From Rudaea cellulosilytica DSM 22992 (GTDB taxonomy: Bacteria > Pseudomonadota > Gammaproteobacteria > Xanthomonadales > Rhodanobacteraceae), in assembly GCF_000378125.1 (NCBI RefSeq), contig NZ_KB899242.1, positions 620,001-684,000 on the forward strand: a stretch of 64,000 bases of DNA. Reading direction: 5' to 3'. The translations under genes were made by a program, and so were the position numbers. The notes under the pieces were generated by a model that searched no databases, had not been told where the DNA came from, and saw nothing but the letters and a program-made list of their open reading frames with translations. This document shows, piece after piece, positions 1-8,264 of the stretch (position 1 is the stretch's first letter; every line of letters begins with the position of its first letter).

Positions 1-1191
1 GGTCTCGCCCGGCTTTTGTCCGGCGACCTCGAAGCAGTTGATTCCGGCGGACAGCGATGCATCGCGCGGCGTGATCAAGCGCACCTTCTTGATGCTCGAC
101 AGCCCGTCCTTGCAACGGCCATTGAGCTCGGCGACACGTTGTGCGATGCGCGCGCGGCCGATCTGCTGATGCATGCGGAATGCCGTGCCCATCGCCCATT
201 GGTGCTCGTAGGCAAGGAACCCTCCCGGCGACACGCGCGCGGCAACGGTCGGACCGCGCACCGGCCGCTGCTCGGTCCAGGCTTCATAGACCTCCAGGTC
301 CGAAAACGAAGGGATCAGCGGACGCAGCCGCGCCCAGTTCTGCGCGCGCGCCCAGACGATGCCGGTACCGCGTGGCGCGAACATCCACTTGTGCGTGCCG
401 GCGCAGAAAAAATCGGCACCGAGATCGGCGATCGTCGCATCGACAGCGCCGATGCCATGCACACCGTCTACCACCAAAACCATGCGCTCCTTCTCATCGC
501 GCTTGCTGTTGATTTCGCCGACCGCGTCGGCAATCTGGCGTACGGGCAGGCGAATGCCGGTCGCCGAATGCACCCAGGTGATACCGAGCACGCGCGTTTT
601 CGGGCCGATGCCCTCGCGTACGCGCGAAACGATCGCCTCCGCGCTGGCTCTCGCCGCGTCGTCGAACAGCGTGATCTTGCGCACCGAAGCGCCGTTGCGC
701 TCGGTCGACAAGCGAATCGCTTCATGGTGCACCACGTGATCGTGGGTAGTCACGAGCACTTCGTCGCCGGATTTCAACGGCAGACCGTGGTAGACCAGAG
801 CAAGACCGGTGGTCGTATTCGGCGTCAGCGCAATCTCGTCGGGCTTGCCGCCGAGGTAGGCGGCGATGTCGACGCGCACTTTTTCCTGCAGATTCTGCGC
901 TTCGGATTCGAACATGCCGTGCTCGACGGTCAGAAACGGATTCGCGTCGAGCGCATTGCGGAAGCTTTCGATCGCCTCGCGCACCACCTGCGGATGCGAG
1001 GCGATGTAGAAGCCGGAGAAATGCAGATACTCCGGCGTCAGGCGAAACTGGCGGCGAATCTGGTTCCAGTCTTTGAGCGCCGGCATCGGCGCGGAACGCG
1101 CCTCGACTTCGGCGAGCAGGCTGCGAGGCAAAACGGCAGCGCCCAGCAGGGCACCGTTTGCGGCGATGAATTCCCGGCGTGACAACGTCAT
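1..1191 (-). CDS. Class V aminotransferase (isopenicillin-N-epimerase-like), Tat-exported, 3' end outside the window
   Basis: The gene starts at 1191 and runs off the left edge, so the C-terminus is missing. The N-terminus carries a twin-arginine signal (SRREFIAANGALLGAVLP), which suggests export of a folded cofactor-bearing enzyme. The body has the class V PLP-dependent layout, with a lysine in GTHKWMFAPRGTG as the probable Schiff-base residue and an upstream aspartate in LVVDGVHGIGAVDA. The family includes desulfurases and isopenicillin-N-epimerase-like enzymes; the substrate cannot be told from sequence. The closest downstream-oriented neighbour upstream is the alpha/beta hydrolase, ending about 105 bases away. 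Confidence 0.85.
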   Translation of the reverse strand, partial: MTLSRREFIAANGALLGAAVLPRSLLAEVEARSAPMPALKDWNQIRRQFRLTPEYLHFSGFYIASHPQVVREAIESFRNALDANPFLTVEHGMFESEAQNLQEKVRVDIAAYLGGKPDEIALTPNTTTGLALVYHGLPLKSGDEVLVTTHDHVVHHEAIRLSTERNGASVRKITLFDDAARASAEAIVSRVREGIGPKTRVLGITWVHSATGIRLPVRQIADAVGEINSKRDEKERMVLVVDGVHGIGAVDATIADLGADFFCAGTHKWMFAPRGTGIVWARAQNWARLRPLIPSFSDLEVYEAWTEQRPVRGPTVAARVSPGGFLAYEHQWAMGTAFRMHQQIGRARIAQRVAELNGRCKDGLSSIKKVRLITPRDASLSAGINCFEVAGQKPGET

Positions 1192-1296
1192 GCGACTCCC
1201 CCGAGGCGATGCGATGTGGCGACCAGCTTACACCCGCGGAGCGGCGCGCGGCGAGTTCCGCTCCGCCGTGCGCCGGCAACACCTTCAGCAATGCGG

Positions 1297-2229
1297 TCAG
1301 ACGACGCCGTACGGCAGATTCGGCGACGACACCACGCGTTCGCCGACCGTTTCGCCGCGCGCGAAACGCAGCGCCGCCTCGATCACTTCGGCGTCGTCGA
1401 CGATACGGTTATGGCCGAGTCCGTTCGTGGTCAGCATGCGCGCGCCGGGCCAGTGGCGCGCGTAGCACTCGCCTTCTTCCCACGGCACTTCGCGATCGCC
1501 GAGATCGTGCACGATCAAAGCGGGCTGGCCGAGCGCGGCGAGATGGCGGAACGCCTGCATGTCGCGCGGATGTACACCGGTGCGCTGCTCGCACCATTCG
1601 TAGAACGGCTCGCGCAGGCCGGAACCAAGGTGCATGAAGCGGAAGAAGCGATCGGCCGCGGCGATCATGTCGGCCGGCGGCGCGATCAGCACGAGGCGAT
1701 CGGCATGCCAGGTTTCGTCGAGCGCCATGCACACGGCCGCGCCGCCGAACGAATGCGCGACCGCGAGCGCCGCGTTGCCGAAATGGCGGCCGACGGCCTG
1801 CACCGTGTCGGCGAATTCGGGCAGCGTGCTCAGGTCGCCACTGCTGTTGCCGTGGCCGGGTTGGTCGAACGTGATGACCGCGTAGCCGAGCGCGCGCAAG
1901 TGCGAAACCCAGGGCTGGAAGCGCAGGCCGAAGCTCGACCAGCCGTGCACGAGCAGCGCATACGGCTGCGTCGCCGGATCGCCCCAGACGTAGGTCGCGA
2001 TCGTGCGGCCGCCGCTGCGCAACGACATGCGTTGCATCTCCGCATCGAATTGCGCGGCGCGCGCGCGACTGCGGCTGCTCGCGAACGGCGTGGCGAACAG
2101 GCGTGCCGCACGTCTAGCGGTACGCCGCGGTGCGATCACGCCGCCGATCGCAAAGCCGGCGCGCAACGCGCCCAAAGTCAGAATATTACGAACGATCGTG
2201 CTATTTTTTGACGAAGCTGCGGTTGCCAT
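1297..2229 (-). CDS. Alpha/beta hydrolase
   Basis: A 310-residue alpha/beta-hydrolase-fold protein. The nucleophile elbow is AHSFGG (serine near residue 164), the oxyanion region is LLVHGWSSFG, the acid residue is probably in HDLGDREVP and the catalytic histidine in GLGHNRIV. The N-terminus up to about residue 55 is basic and partly hydrophobic and could be a membrane anchor. It starts 18 bases after the stop of the TetR-type gene, so the two probably form one transcript. The substrate is unknown. Codons 8-14 contain a 20-base sequence identical to one in front of tetR. Confidence 0.85.
   Translation of the reverse strand: MATAASSKNSTIVRNILTLGALRAGFAIGGVIAPRRTARRAARLFATPFASSRSRARAAQFDAEMQRMSLRSGGRTIATYVWGDPATQPYALLVHGWSSFGLRFQPWVSHLRALGYAVITFDQPGHGNSSGDLSTLPEFADTVQAVGRHFGNAALAVAHSFGGAAVCMALDETWHADRLVLIAPPADMIAAADRFFRFMHLGSGLREPFYEWCEQRTGVHPRDMQAFRHLAALGQPALIVHDLGDREVPWEEGECYARHWPGARMLTTNGLGHNRIVDDAEVIEAALRFARGETVGERVVSSPNLPYGVV
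2188..2207 (-). promoter_or_regulatory. Second copy of a putative TetR operator, inside the hydrolase gene
   Basis: On the minus strand this reads AAAATAGCACGATCGTTCGT, identical over 20 bases to 2857-2876 upstream of tetR and in the same orientation relative to transcription. The core ACGATCGT is a perfect palindrome, as TetR-family dimers usually require. It covers codons 8-14 of the hydrolase. A regulatory role is inferred. Confidence 0.45.
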
Positions 2230-2247
2230 GGTTGACCTCCAAGGATC

Positions 2248-2850
2248 TCAGCGGGAATAGGCGGTAATCAGGCGCTCGAGCGCGCGATCGGCTTGCGCGC
2301 GCGCCTGTTTCGGATCGAACAGGCGCGTGTCCTGATGCAGGGCGAGCGTGATGCCGAGTATTTCGAACGCGAACTGGCGCGTGTCCGTGTCCGCACGCAG
2401 TTCGCGCATGTCGACGGCGAGTGAGATCGCCCGTGCGGTCACGCTGCGCCATTGATCCATGAACGCGACGACGCGGTCGCGCTGCGGTCCGGGGCGTGCG
2501 TCGTATTCGTTGACCGAAGCCAGCAGCGGGCAGCCGTAGCGGTTTTCGCGTACCCAGTCGAACCAGCCGTGCGCGATCGCGCGTAGCCGCGGCAGACCGC
2601 GCTTCTTGCGCAGTGCCGGCATGAACACGCGCTCGCCGAAGCGCTGCGCGCCGAAATCGAGCACGGCGAGTTGCAACTCCTCGCGTGAACCGAAGTGCGC
2701 GAACACGCCGCTCTTGGACATCTTCGCCGCCGTGGCGAGTTCACCGATCGACAGGCCTTCGAGGCCTTTGCGCGAAGCGATGGCATAGGCGCGATCGAGG
2801 ATCATCTCGCGCGTCGCGTTGCCCTTGTCGGTGGTGGCGGCTACTACCAT
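2248..2850 (-). CDS. TetR/AcrR family transcriptional regulator
   Basis: A 200-residue regulator. Residues about 10-60 form the TetR helix-turn-helix (LSIGELATAAKMSKSGVFAHF), followed by a divergent helical ligand domain. The ATG at 2850 is preferred over the far upstream start at 3189 because it places the HTH at the usual distance and leaves the adjacent region free for a promoter. It is co-directional with the hydrolase 18 bases downstream and divergent from the secreted amidohydrolase. A 20-base sequence with a palindromic core sits 7-26 bases upstream of the start codon, consistent with autoregulation. Confidence 0.88.
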   Translation of the reverse strand: MVVAATTDKGNATREMILDRAYAIASRKGLEGLSIGELATAAKMSKSGVFAHFGSREELQLAVLDFGAQRFGERVFMPALRKKRGLPRLRAIAHGWFDWVRENRYGCPLLASVNEYDARPGPQRDRVVAFMDQWRSVTARAISLAVDMRELRADTDTRQFAFEILGITLALHQDTRLFDPKQARAQADRALERLITAYSR

Positions 2851-2856
2851 GACCAG

Positions 2857-2876
2857 AAAATAGCACGATCGTTCGT
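2857..2876 (-). promoter_or_regulatory. Putative TetR operator in the tetR promoter region
   Basis: The minus strand reads AAAATAGCACGATCGTTCGT immediately upstream of the tetR start. It has a palindromic ACGATCGT core, and the two outer half-sites are partly symmetric. An exact second copy lies inside the downstream hydrolase gene. It also lies between divergent genes and could act on the amidohydrolase at 2969. Confidence 0.55.
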
Positions 2877-2968
2877 TCTTTTCAAGGACCATGGCGATCC
2901 GCTTCGCTTGAAATGCACACGCCTGCCGCGCGACAGTGCCCGCGCAAAGACCTGACGAGAACCGATCG

Positions 2969-4423
2969 ATGAGCAAGCCCTTCCGCATCGCCGCCGCCGC
3001 GTTGTTCGCGCTGGCTTCGCCCGCGTTCGCCGCGAACCCGCAGGCCGACGTGATCGTTCGCCATGCGACTGTCGTCGACGTCGAGCATGCGCGCACCGTC
3101 GCCGACCAGGCCGTGGTCCTGCGCGGCGGCGACATCGCCGCGGTCGGTGGCGACGCCGAGATCGCGCGCAACTGGCAAGCTGCGAACACGATCGATGCGA
3201 AGAACCGCTATCTGATCCCGGGACTATGGGACATGCACGTACATTTCGGCGGCGGCCCCGAGCTCATCGAAGAAAACAAGGCACTGCTGCCGCTGTACAT
3301 CGCCCACGGCATCACCACGATCCGCGACTGCTCGGGCGACCTGCCCGAGCAAGTGCTCGCCTGGCGCGACGAGATCGCCAAGGGCAGTCTGTTCGGCCCG
3401 CACCTGTTCACCTCGGGCGCGAAAATCGAAGGCATCAAGCCGGTTTGGAAGGGCACGATCGAAGTCGGCAGCGAGAAAGAGGTCGATGCGGCGCTTGCGC
3501 GCCTGCGCGACAAGGACCATGTCGACTTCGTCAAGATCACCGACAGCACGCTCGACCCGAAGCTGTTCCTCTACGCCGTGGCAAAAGCCAAGCGCCTGGG
3601 CCTACGCACCTCGGGCCACATCCCGATGGCGGACACGGTCGCGCAGGCGGTCGATGCAGGCTTGAGCTCGATCGAGCATATCGACTACGCCTACAAGGCC
3701 GGCGTCAAGAACGAGGCCGCGATCGCGGCCGATTTCGGCGCGGGCCGTATCGATCGCGCCGAAGCGAACCGCCGCCTCGACGCCGGCTTCGATGAAGCGA
3801 CCGCGATGGCTGCCTATCGCACGTTCGCGGCGAAAAACGTGTACGTCACGCCGACCCTCAACGGCGGCCGCATCCTCGCCTTCCTCGATGAGGACACGCA
3901 CGCCAACGATCCTTACCTCGCCTACATCGGTCCGAAGCTGCGCAAGACTTACGACTGGCGCATCGAACGCGCAGCCAAGGCGGATGCCGCGGGCATCGCC
4001 GCGCGCCACGCACATTACGAGCGCGAAGCGGCGGTGCTGCCGATGCTGCAGAAGGCCGGCGTGACGATCATGGCCGGCACCGACGCCGGCTTCCTCAACT
4101 CGTTCAACTATCCGGGCATCGGCCTGCACGACGAATTGTCGCTTTACGTCAAGAACGGCATGACCCCCGCGCAGGCACTGGCCTCGGCCACGCGCGCCGG
4201 CCCCGCCTGGTTCGGCAAACTCGATCGTTTCGGCGGCGTAGCCAAGGGCGAGGCGGCCGATCTCGTGCTGCTCGAACGCAACCCGCTGCAGGACATCGAC
4301 GCGACGCGCAGCATCGATACGGTGATCCTCGGCGGCCGCGTCTATGATCGCAAGGCGCTCGACGGCATCCTCGACGAGACGCGCAAAAAAGTCGCCGACT
4401 GGAACGCCACAACAGCGCACTGA
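2969..4423 (+). CDS. Secreted amidohydrolase family protein
   Basis: A 484-residue metal-dependent hydrolase of the imidazolonepropionase/Xaa-Pro-dipeptidase-like amidohydrolase group. The ATG at 2969 opens a clear signal peptide (FRIAAAALFALASPAFAA). Metal-site motifs are in order: HVHFGG after PGLWDM, a lysine in FVKITD that is usually carbamylated, SGHIPM, IEHIDY and AGTDAGF. The C-terminal LGRVYD-type strand (VILGGRVYD) completes the small beta domain. Similar proteins act on N-acyl amino acids or dipeptides; the substrate here is not known. A related enzyme is encoded at 32757. Confidence 0.88.
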   Translation: MSKPFRIAAAALFALASPAFAANPQADVIVRHATVVDVEHARTVADQAVVLRGGDIAAVGGDAEIARNWQAANTIDAKNRYLIPGLWDMHVHFGGGPELIEENKALLPLYIAHGITTIRDCSGDLPEQVLAWRDEIAKGSLFGPHLFTSGAKIEGIKPVWKGTIEVGSEKEVDAALARLRDKDHVDFVKITDSTLDPKLFLYAVAKAKRLGLRTSGHIPMADTVAQAVDAGLSSIEHIDYAYKAGVKNEAAIAADFGAGRIDRAEANRRLDAGFDEATAMAAYRTFAAKNVYVTPTLNGGRILAFLDEDTHANDPYLAYIGPKLRKTYDWRIERAAKADAAGIAARHAHYEREAAVLPMLQKAGVTIMAGTDAGFLNSFNYPGIGLHDELSLYVKNGMTPAQALASATRAGPAWFGKLDRFGGVAKGEAADLVLLERNPLQDIDATRSIDTVILGGRVYDRKALDGILDETRKKVADWNATTAH

Positions 4424-4456
4424 AAGCGGAGAGTGATCAAGTTTGAATTTTCTTTT

Positions 4457-4526
4457 CCGTTCGTGGTGAGGTATCGAACGGTAATCTGCGCGGGCCGTTC
4501 ACCCTTCGATACCTCAGGGCGAACGG
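4457..4526. repeat. Imperfect inverted repeat between the amidohydrolase and liuA
   Basis: The left arm CCGTTCGTGGTGAGGTATCGA and the right arm, which read on the opposite strand is CCGTTCGCCCTGAGGTATCGA, pair with few mismatches around a short spacer. Outside the arms, CAAGTTTGAA and TTCAACTTG give weaker further pairing. This resembles interspersed palindromic repeats common in proteobacterial intergenic DNA and could end transcription. No second copy was seen in the window. Confidence 0.6.
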
Positions 4527-4625
4527 ATTCTGATTTCAACTTGGACCACTACCCAGCAACGCGCCGTGCCCCGGCCCGAGCCGCTGCGTTATCATTGCAG
4601 GCCCGATCGCTGAAGGATCACGTCC

Positions 4626-5783
4626 ATGCGCCCGTTCCCGCTCGGAGAAGAGCTCGACCTGCTGCGCGACACCGTCGCAGCGTTCGCGGACAAGGAAATC
4701 GCGCCGCGCGCCAACGCGATCGATCACGACAACGTGTTCCCGCCCGACCTGTGGAAGAAGCTCGGCGAGATGGGCCTGCTCGGCATCACCGTGCCGACCG
4801 AGTACGGCGGCTCGGGCATGGGCTATCTCGCCCACCTCGTCGCGATGGAGGAAATCTCGCGCGCCTCGGGTTCGATCGGCCTGTCCTACGGCGCGCATTC
4901 GAACCTCTGCGTCAACAACATCCTGCACAACGCGAGCGAAGCGCAGAAGCAGAAATACCTGCCCAAGCTGTGCAGCGGCGAGTTCGTCGGCGCACTGGCG
5001 ATGAGCGAACCGGGCGCGGGCTCGGACGTGGTCGGCTCGATGACCTGCCGTGCCGAGCAGAAGGGCGACGTGTGGATCGCGAATGGTTCCAAGATGTGGA
5101 TCACCAACGGCCCCGACGCCGATGTGCTGCTGGTCTATATGCGCACCGCGCACCGCCCGGCCGGCTCGCGCTGCATGACCGCCTTCCTCGTCGAGAAAGG
5201 CATGAAGGGGTTCTCCACCGCGCAGAAGCTCGACAAGCTCGGCATGCGCGGCTCGAACACCTGCGAACTCGTGTTCGACAACTGCGAGATTCCCGATGCG
5301 AACCGCGTCGGCGAGATCAACGAAGGCGTGCGCGTGCTCATGAGCGGCCTCGATACTGAGCGCCTCGTGCTCTCGGGCGGCCCGATCGGATTGATGCAGG
5401 CCGCGCTCGACATCGCCCTGCCCTACGTGCGCGAGCGCAAGCAGTTCAACGCGCCGATCGGCACGTTCGGCATCATGCAGGCGAAGATCGCCGACATGTA
5501 TACCTTGCTGCAGTCGTCGCGCGCGTATGCCTACCTGGTCGCGCAGGAGTTCGACGCCAACCGCAAGTCGCGCATCGATCCGGCCTCGTGCCTGCTCAAC
5601 GCCTCGCAGAACGCGGTCAAGGTCGCGCTCGAAGCGATCCAGGCGCTCGGCGGCAACGGTTACATCAACGAATACCCGACCGGCCGCATCCTGCGCGACG
5701 CCAAGCTCTACGAGATCGGCGCGGGCACGAACGAGATCCGGCGCATGCTGATCGGGCGCGAGCTGTTCCACGGCAAGTCATGA
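4626..5783 (+). CDS. liuA: Isovaleryl-CoA dehydrogenase
   Basis: A 385-residue acyl-CoA dehydrogenase that oxidises isovaleryl-CoA to 3-methylcrotonyl-CoA with FAD, the third step of leucine catabolism. It shows the family signatures [13 protein letters not shown] and [19 protein letters not shown]. The glutamate in [11 protein letters not shown] is at the position used as catalytic base in isovaleryl-CoA dehydrogenases. The length is typical. Carboxylase, hydratase and lyase genes for the next steps follow within 16 kb on the same strand. Its stop overlaps the start of the next reading frame by 4 bases. Confidence 0.93.
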   Translation: MRPFPLGEELDLLRDTVAAFADKEIAPRANAIDHDNVFPPDLWKKLGEMGLLGITVPTEYGGSGMGYLAHLVAMEEISRASGSIGLSYGAHSNLCVNNILHNASEAQKQKYLPKLCSGEFVGALAMSEPGAGSDVVGSMTCRAEQKGDVWIANGSKMWITNGPDADVLLVYMRTAHRPAGSRCMTAFLVEKGMKGFSTAQKLDKLGMRGSNTCELVFDNCEIPDANRVGEINEGVRVLMSGLDTERLVLSGGPIGLMQAALDIALPYVRERKQFNAPIGTFGIMQAKIADMYTLLQSSRAYAYLVAQEFDANRKSRIDPASCLLNASQNAVKVALEAIQALGGNGYINEYPTGRILRDAKLYEIGAGTNEIRRMLIGRELFHGKS

Positions 5784-6327
5784 CTGACGCAGGCCGCGGC
5801 GAATCGAGACTGTTCGCGCAGCTACGCGAACTGCATGCCGCGATGGACCTGGCCAAAGTGTCATACATGTTGATTGGCGGATTCGCCGTCAATATCCACG
5901 GCTATGTCCGGGCAACGCACGATCTGGACATCATGGTGCTCGCTGGGGACTCCGATCTTTTGCACGACACGTTGTGCAGGCTCGGATATTCCGCCATCGA
6001 CCGACGCGCGGACCTTGCCTGCTACTTCCGCGGCAACGACAGGCTCGACATCTTGTATGCGCGCCGCCCGGTCAGCCAGCGCCTGCTCACGCAGGCGGCA
6101 TATGCGGACTTGAATGGACTGAGCGTACCCACCATCTCGGCTGAGGCCTGCTCGGCCTCAAGATTCAGGCGTTCTCCGACGATCCACGCCGCATTCGCGA
6201 TCTGACCGACATGATGGAATTGGTGAAGGTCAATCGTGCGACACTGGATCTCGATGAGGTTCGCGACTACTTCCGGCTTTTCGACAGCGAGTCCATACTC
6301 GATGACATCCTCAAATCCACTGACTGA
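5780..6327 (+). pseudogene. Nucleotidyltransferase-fold protein (MNT/AbiEii-like), frameshifted
   Basis: The frame opens with ATGA overlapping the liuA stop. It shows the nucleotidyltransferase start GGFAVNIHGYVRATHDLDIMV (glycine pair, HG, then D-L-D). At about 6145 the frame is broken: GAGGCC appears where GAGGGCC would continue it. Before the break the reading is VPTISAE; after it, a continuous frame reads GLLGLKIQAFSDDPRRIRDL and goes on to the stop at 6325-6327. One lost G therefore explains it. The unbroken reading stops at 6205. Such proteins often belong to toxin-antitoxin pairs. A sequencing error remains possible. Confidence 0.7.
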
Positions 6328-6532
6328 ACTGGCGCTGCGCTGCCTGCGCAAAGCGCCAGTTCGCGACACCACCACACTGGATGCGGCGGCACGTCATGAT
6401 CTTGGGCGAGTTCGCGCCATGTCTGCTGCGCAAAGGGCCGCGCAGCTCAATGAAATAATGCTCATGGCGGAAATCTGTGGTCTTCCTGCCCAAACCCGCA
6501 CTCTGGCGTCGGGCAATGACTTCCGACTTTAG
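6302..6532 (+). CDS. Small hypothetical protein downstream of the nucleotidyltransferase
   Basis: A possible 76-residue protein (MTSSNPLTELALRCLRKA start) overlapping the end of the repaired nucleotidyltransferase frame by 26 bases. It is helical and charged, with no domain I recognise. The overlap and the partner's fold suggest a two-gene unit, possibly toxin-antitoxin. The local G+C content looks lower than in the flanking catabolic genes, which fits an acquired insert between liuA and the thiolase. Whether it is expressed is uncertain. Confidence 0.45.
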   Translation: MTSSNPLTELALRCLRKAPVRDTTTLDAAARHDLGRVRAMSAAQRAAQLNEIMLMAEICGLPAQTRTLASGNDFRL

Positions 6533-6604
6533 TTCCAATTGCCGCACTGCGGCAATGAGCCGATAATTGCGCCATCCACCCTTTCTGCAAACAAGGAAAT
6601 CGCC

Positions 6605-7777
6605 ATGTCAGACATCGTCATCGTCGGTGCCAAGCGCACCGCCATCGGCTCCATGCTCGGCCAGTTCACGGGCGTGCCGACACCCACGCTCGGCGCGACG
6701 GCGATCAAGGCCGCGCTCGACGAGTCCGGCGTGCCGGCGGCCGACATCTCCGAAGTCATCATGGGCTGCGTGCTGCCGGCCAACCTCGGCCAGGCGCCCG
6801 CGCGCCAGGCTTCGCTCGCCGCGGGCCTGCCGAAATCGGCCGGCTGCACGACGATCAACAAGGTCTGCGGCTCGGGCATGAAGGCGATCATGCTCGCCAA
6901 CGACCTGATCAAGGCCGGCTCGGCGACGGTCGTCGTCGCCGGTGGCATGGAATCGATGACCAACGCGCCGCACATGGTCGCCGCGCGCACCGGTCTGCGC
7001 TACGGCGATGCCAAGCTCGTCGACCACATGGCCTGGGACGGATTGACCAATCCCTACGACGGCAAGTCGATGGGCGTGTTCGCCGAGGCCACCGCGGCCA
7101 AGTACGGCTTCACGCGCGAAGCGCAGGACGCGTACACGATCGAATCGGTCAAGCGCGCGCAGGCCGCGATCGCTTCGGGCGCGTTCAAGGACGAAATCGT
7201 GCCGGTCAAGGTCGCGACGAAGAAGGGCGAGGTCGAGTTCGCCGTCGACGAGCAGCCGGGCAAGTCCGACGTCAGCAAGATCCCGACCCTCAAGGGCGCG
7301 TTCGCGAAGGACGGCACGGTAACCGCGGCGAGCTCGTCGAGCATTTCCGACGGCGCCGCCGCGACCGTGCTGATGAGCGCGGACGAGGCGAAAAAGCGCG
7401 GGGTCAAGCCGATCGCGCGCATCGCCGCCCACGCGACCAATGCGCACGAGCCGGAATGGTTCACCACCGCGCCGGTCGGTGCGATCCAGAAGGTGCTCGA
7501 CAAGGCCGGCTGGAAGGTCGGTGATGTCGACCTGTTCGAGGTCAACGAGGCGTTCGCGGTCGTCGCGATGGCACCGATGAAGGACCTCGGCGTGGCGCAC
7601 GAGAAGCTCAACGTCAACGGCGGTGCCTGCGCGCTCGGCCACCCGATCGGCGCCTCGGGCGCGCGCCTTGTCGTCACCCTGCTGCATGCACTCAAGGCAC
7701 GCGGCGGCAAGAAGGGCGTCGCCGCGCTGTGCATCGGCGGCGGCGAAGCGACCGCAATCGCGGTCGAACTGGTTTAA
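6605..7777 (+). CDS. Acetyl-CoA C-acetyltransferase (thiolase)
   Basis: A 390-residue biosynthetic-type thiolase that condenses or cleaves acetoacetyl-CoA. The nucleophilic cysteine is in NKVCGSGMKA, the catalytic histidine in ALGHPIGASG and the second cysteine in CIGGGEATA. The start at 6605 is set by alignment of MSDIVIVGAKRT with family N-termini. Within the leucine pathway it would process acetoacetyl-CoA derived from acetoacetate. A GC-rich hairpin follows the stop. Confidence 0.92.
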   Translation: MSDIVIVGAKRTAIGSMLGQFTGVPTPTLGATAIKAALDESGVPAADISEVIMGCVLPANLGQAPARQASLAAGLPKSAGCTTINKVCGSGMKAIMLANDLIKAGSATVVVAGGMESMTNAPHMVAARTGLRYGDAKLVDHMAWDGLTNPYDGKSMGVFAEATAAKYGFTREAQDAYTIESVKRAQAAIASGAFKDEIVPVKVATKKGEVEFAVDEQPGKSDVSKIPTLKGAFAKDGTVTAASSSSISDGAAATVLMSADEAKKRGVKPIARIAAHATNAHEPEWFTTAPVGAIQKVLDKAGWKVGDVDLFEVNEAFAVVAMAPMKDLGVAHEKLNVNGGACALGHPIGASGARLVVTLLHALKARGGKKGVAALCIGGGEATAIAVELV

Positions 7778-7792
7778 GCTAGGGGAAATACC

Positions 7793-7822
7793 GCCCGGCT
7801 GTCGCTCGCACGGCAGCCGGGC
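7793..7822 (+). terminator. GC-rich hairpin after the thiolase gene
   Basis: GCCCGGCTG (7793-7801) pairs perfectly with CAGCCGGGC (7814-7822) around a 12-base loop. No T-run follows, so it could be a weak terminator or an mRNA-end stabilising structure before the lipoprotein gene. Confidence 0.4.
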
Positions 7823-7862
7823 ACTTCGTTGCACGTCCAACCAACCACATGGGAGAGGGAGC

Positions 7863-8204
7863 ATGAAGATCAAAGCCATCATTGCAGTTCTGGCGCTTGC
7901 CGTTACGTTGACCGCTTGCGATGACTCCAAGCAGAAAGCCGAGCAGGCCGCCGCGCAGGCCAAGGCTGCTGCCGACAAGGCGGCTGCGGATGCCAAGGCC
8001 GCCGCCGACAAGGCAGCTGCGGAAGCCAAGGCTGCCGCCGACAAGGTCGCCGCCGATGCCAAGGCCGCCGCCGACGCCACCGCGGCTCAGGTGTCCAGCG
8101 CTGCGGCTGCGACGAGCCAGGCCGCAGGCCAGGCCGCCGACGCTGCCAAGGACGCTGCCGCCAAGGCCAAGGAAGCCGCCGAGAAGAAGACCAACGGACA
8201 CTGA
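7863..8204 (+). CDS. Alanine-rich coiled-coil lipoprotein
   Basis: A 113-residue protein with a lipoprotein signal (VLALAVTLTAC, cysteine near residue 19). The mature part is a repetitive helix of K-A-A-A-D-K-A-A-A-D/E-A units about 11 residues long, rich in Ala, Lys and Asp/Glu. It looks like a Lpp-type periplasmic rod anchored by its lipid, perhaps contacting peptidoglycan or the outer membrane. No catalytic motif is present. It has its own ribosome-binding site (GGGAGAGGGAGC) and is followed by a strong terminator, so it is probably a separate unit. Confidence 0.8.
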   Translation: MKIKAIIAVLALAVTLTACDDSKQKAEQAAAQAKAAADKAAADAKAAADKAAAEAKAAADKVAADAKAAADATAAQVSSAAAATSQAAGQAADAAKDAAAKAKEAAEKKTNGH

Positions 8205-8223
8205 GTTCCGGTCCCATCGACGC

Positions 8224-8257
8224 AAAACCGGCCGCCTCAGTGCGGCCGGTTTTGTTT
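8224..8257 (+). terminator. Rho-independent terminator
   Basis: AAAACCGGCCGC (8224-8235) pairs perfectly with GCGGCCGGTTTT (8242-8253) over a 6-base loop and is followed by GTTT. It ends the lipoprotein transcript. Confidence 0.85.
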
Positions 8258-8264
8258 AAGCTAC

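Noticed and set aside
2251-3189. A 313-residue form of the TetR regulator starting at 3189
   Set aside because: The extra N-terminus has random composition, runs over the divergent amidohydrolase gene and would place the operator sequence inside the gene; the ATG at 2850 fits the family.
6608-8080. A 490-residue minus-strand frame with an Ala/Ser-rich repetitive start
   Set aside because: The repeats are the reverse reading of the Ala-rich lipoprotein; the rest is antisense to the thiolase.
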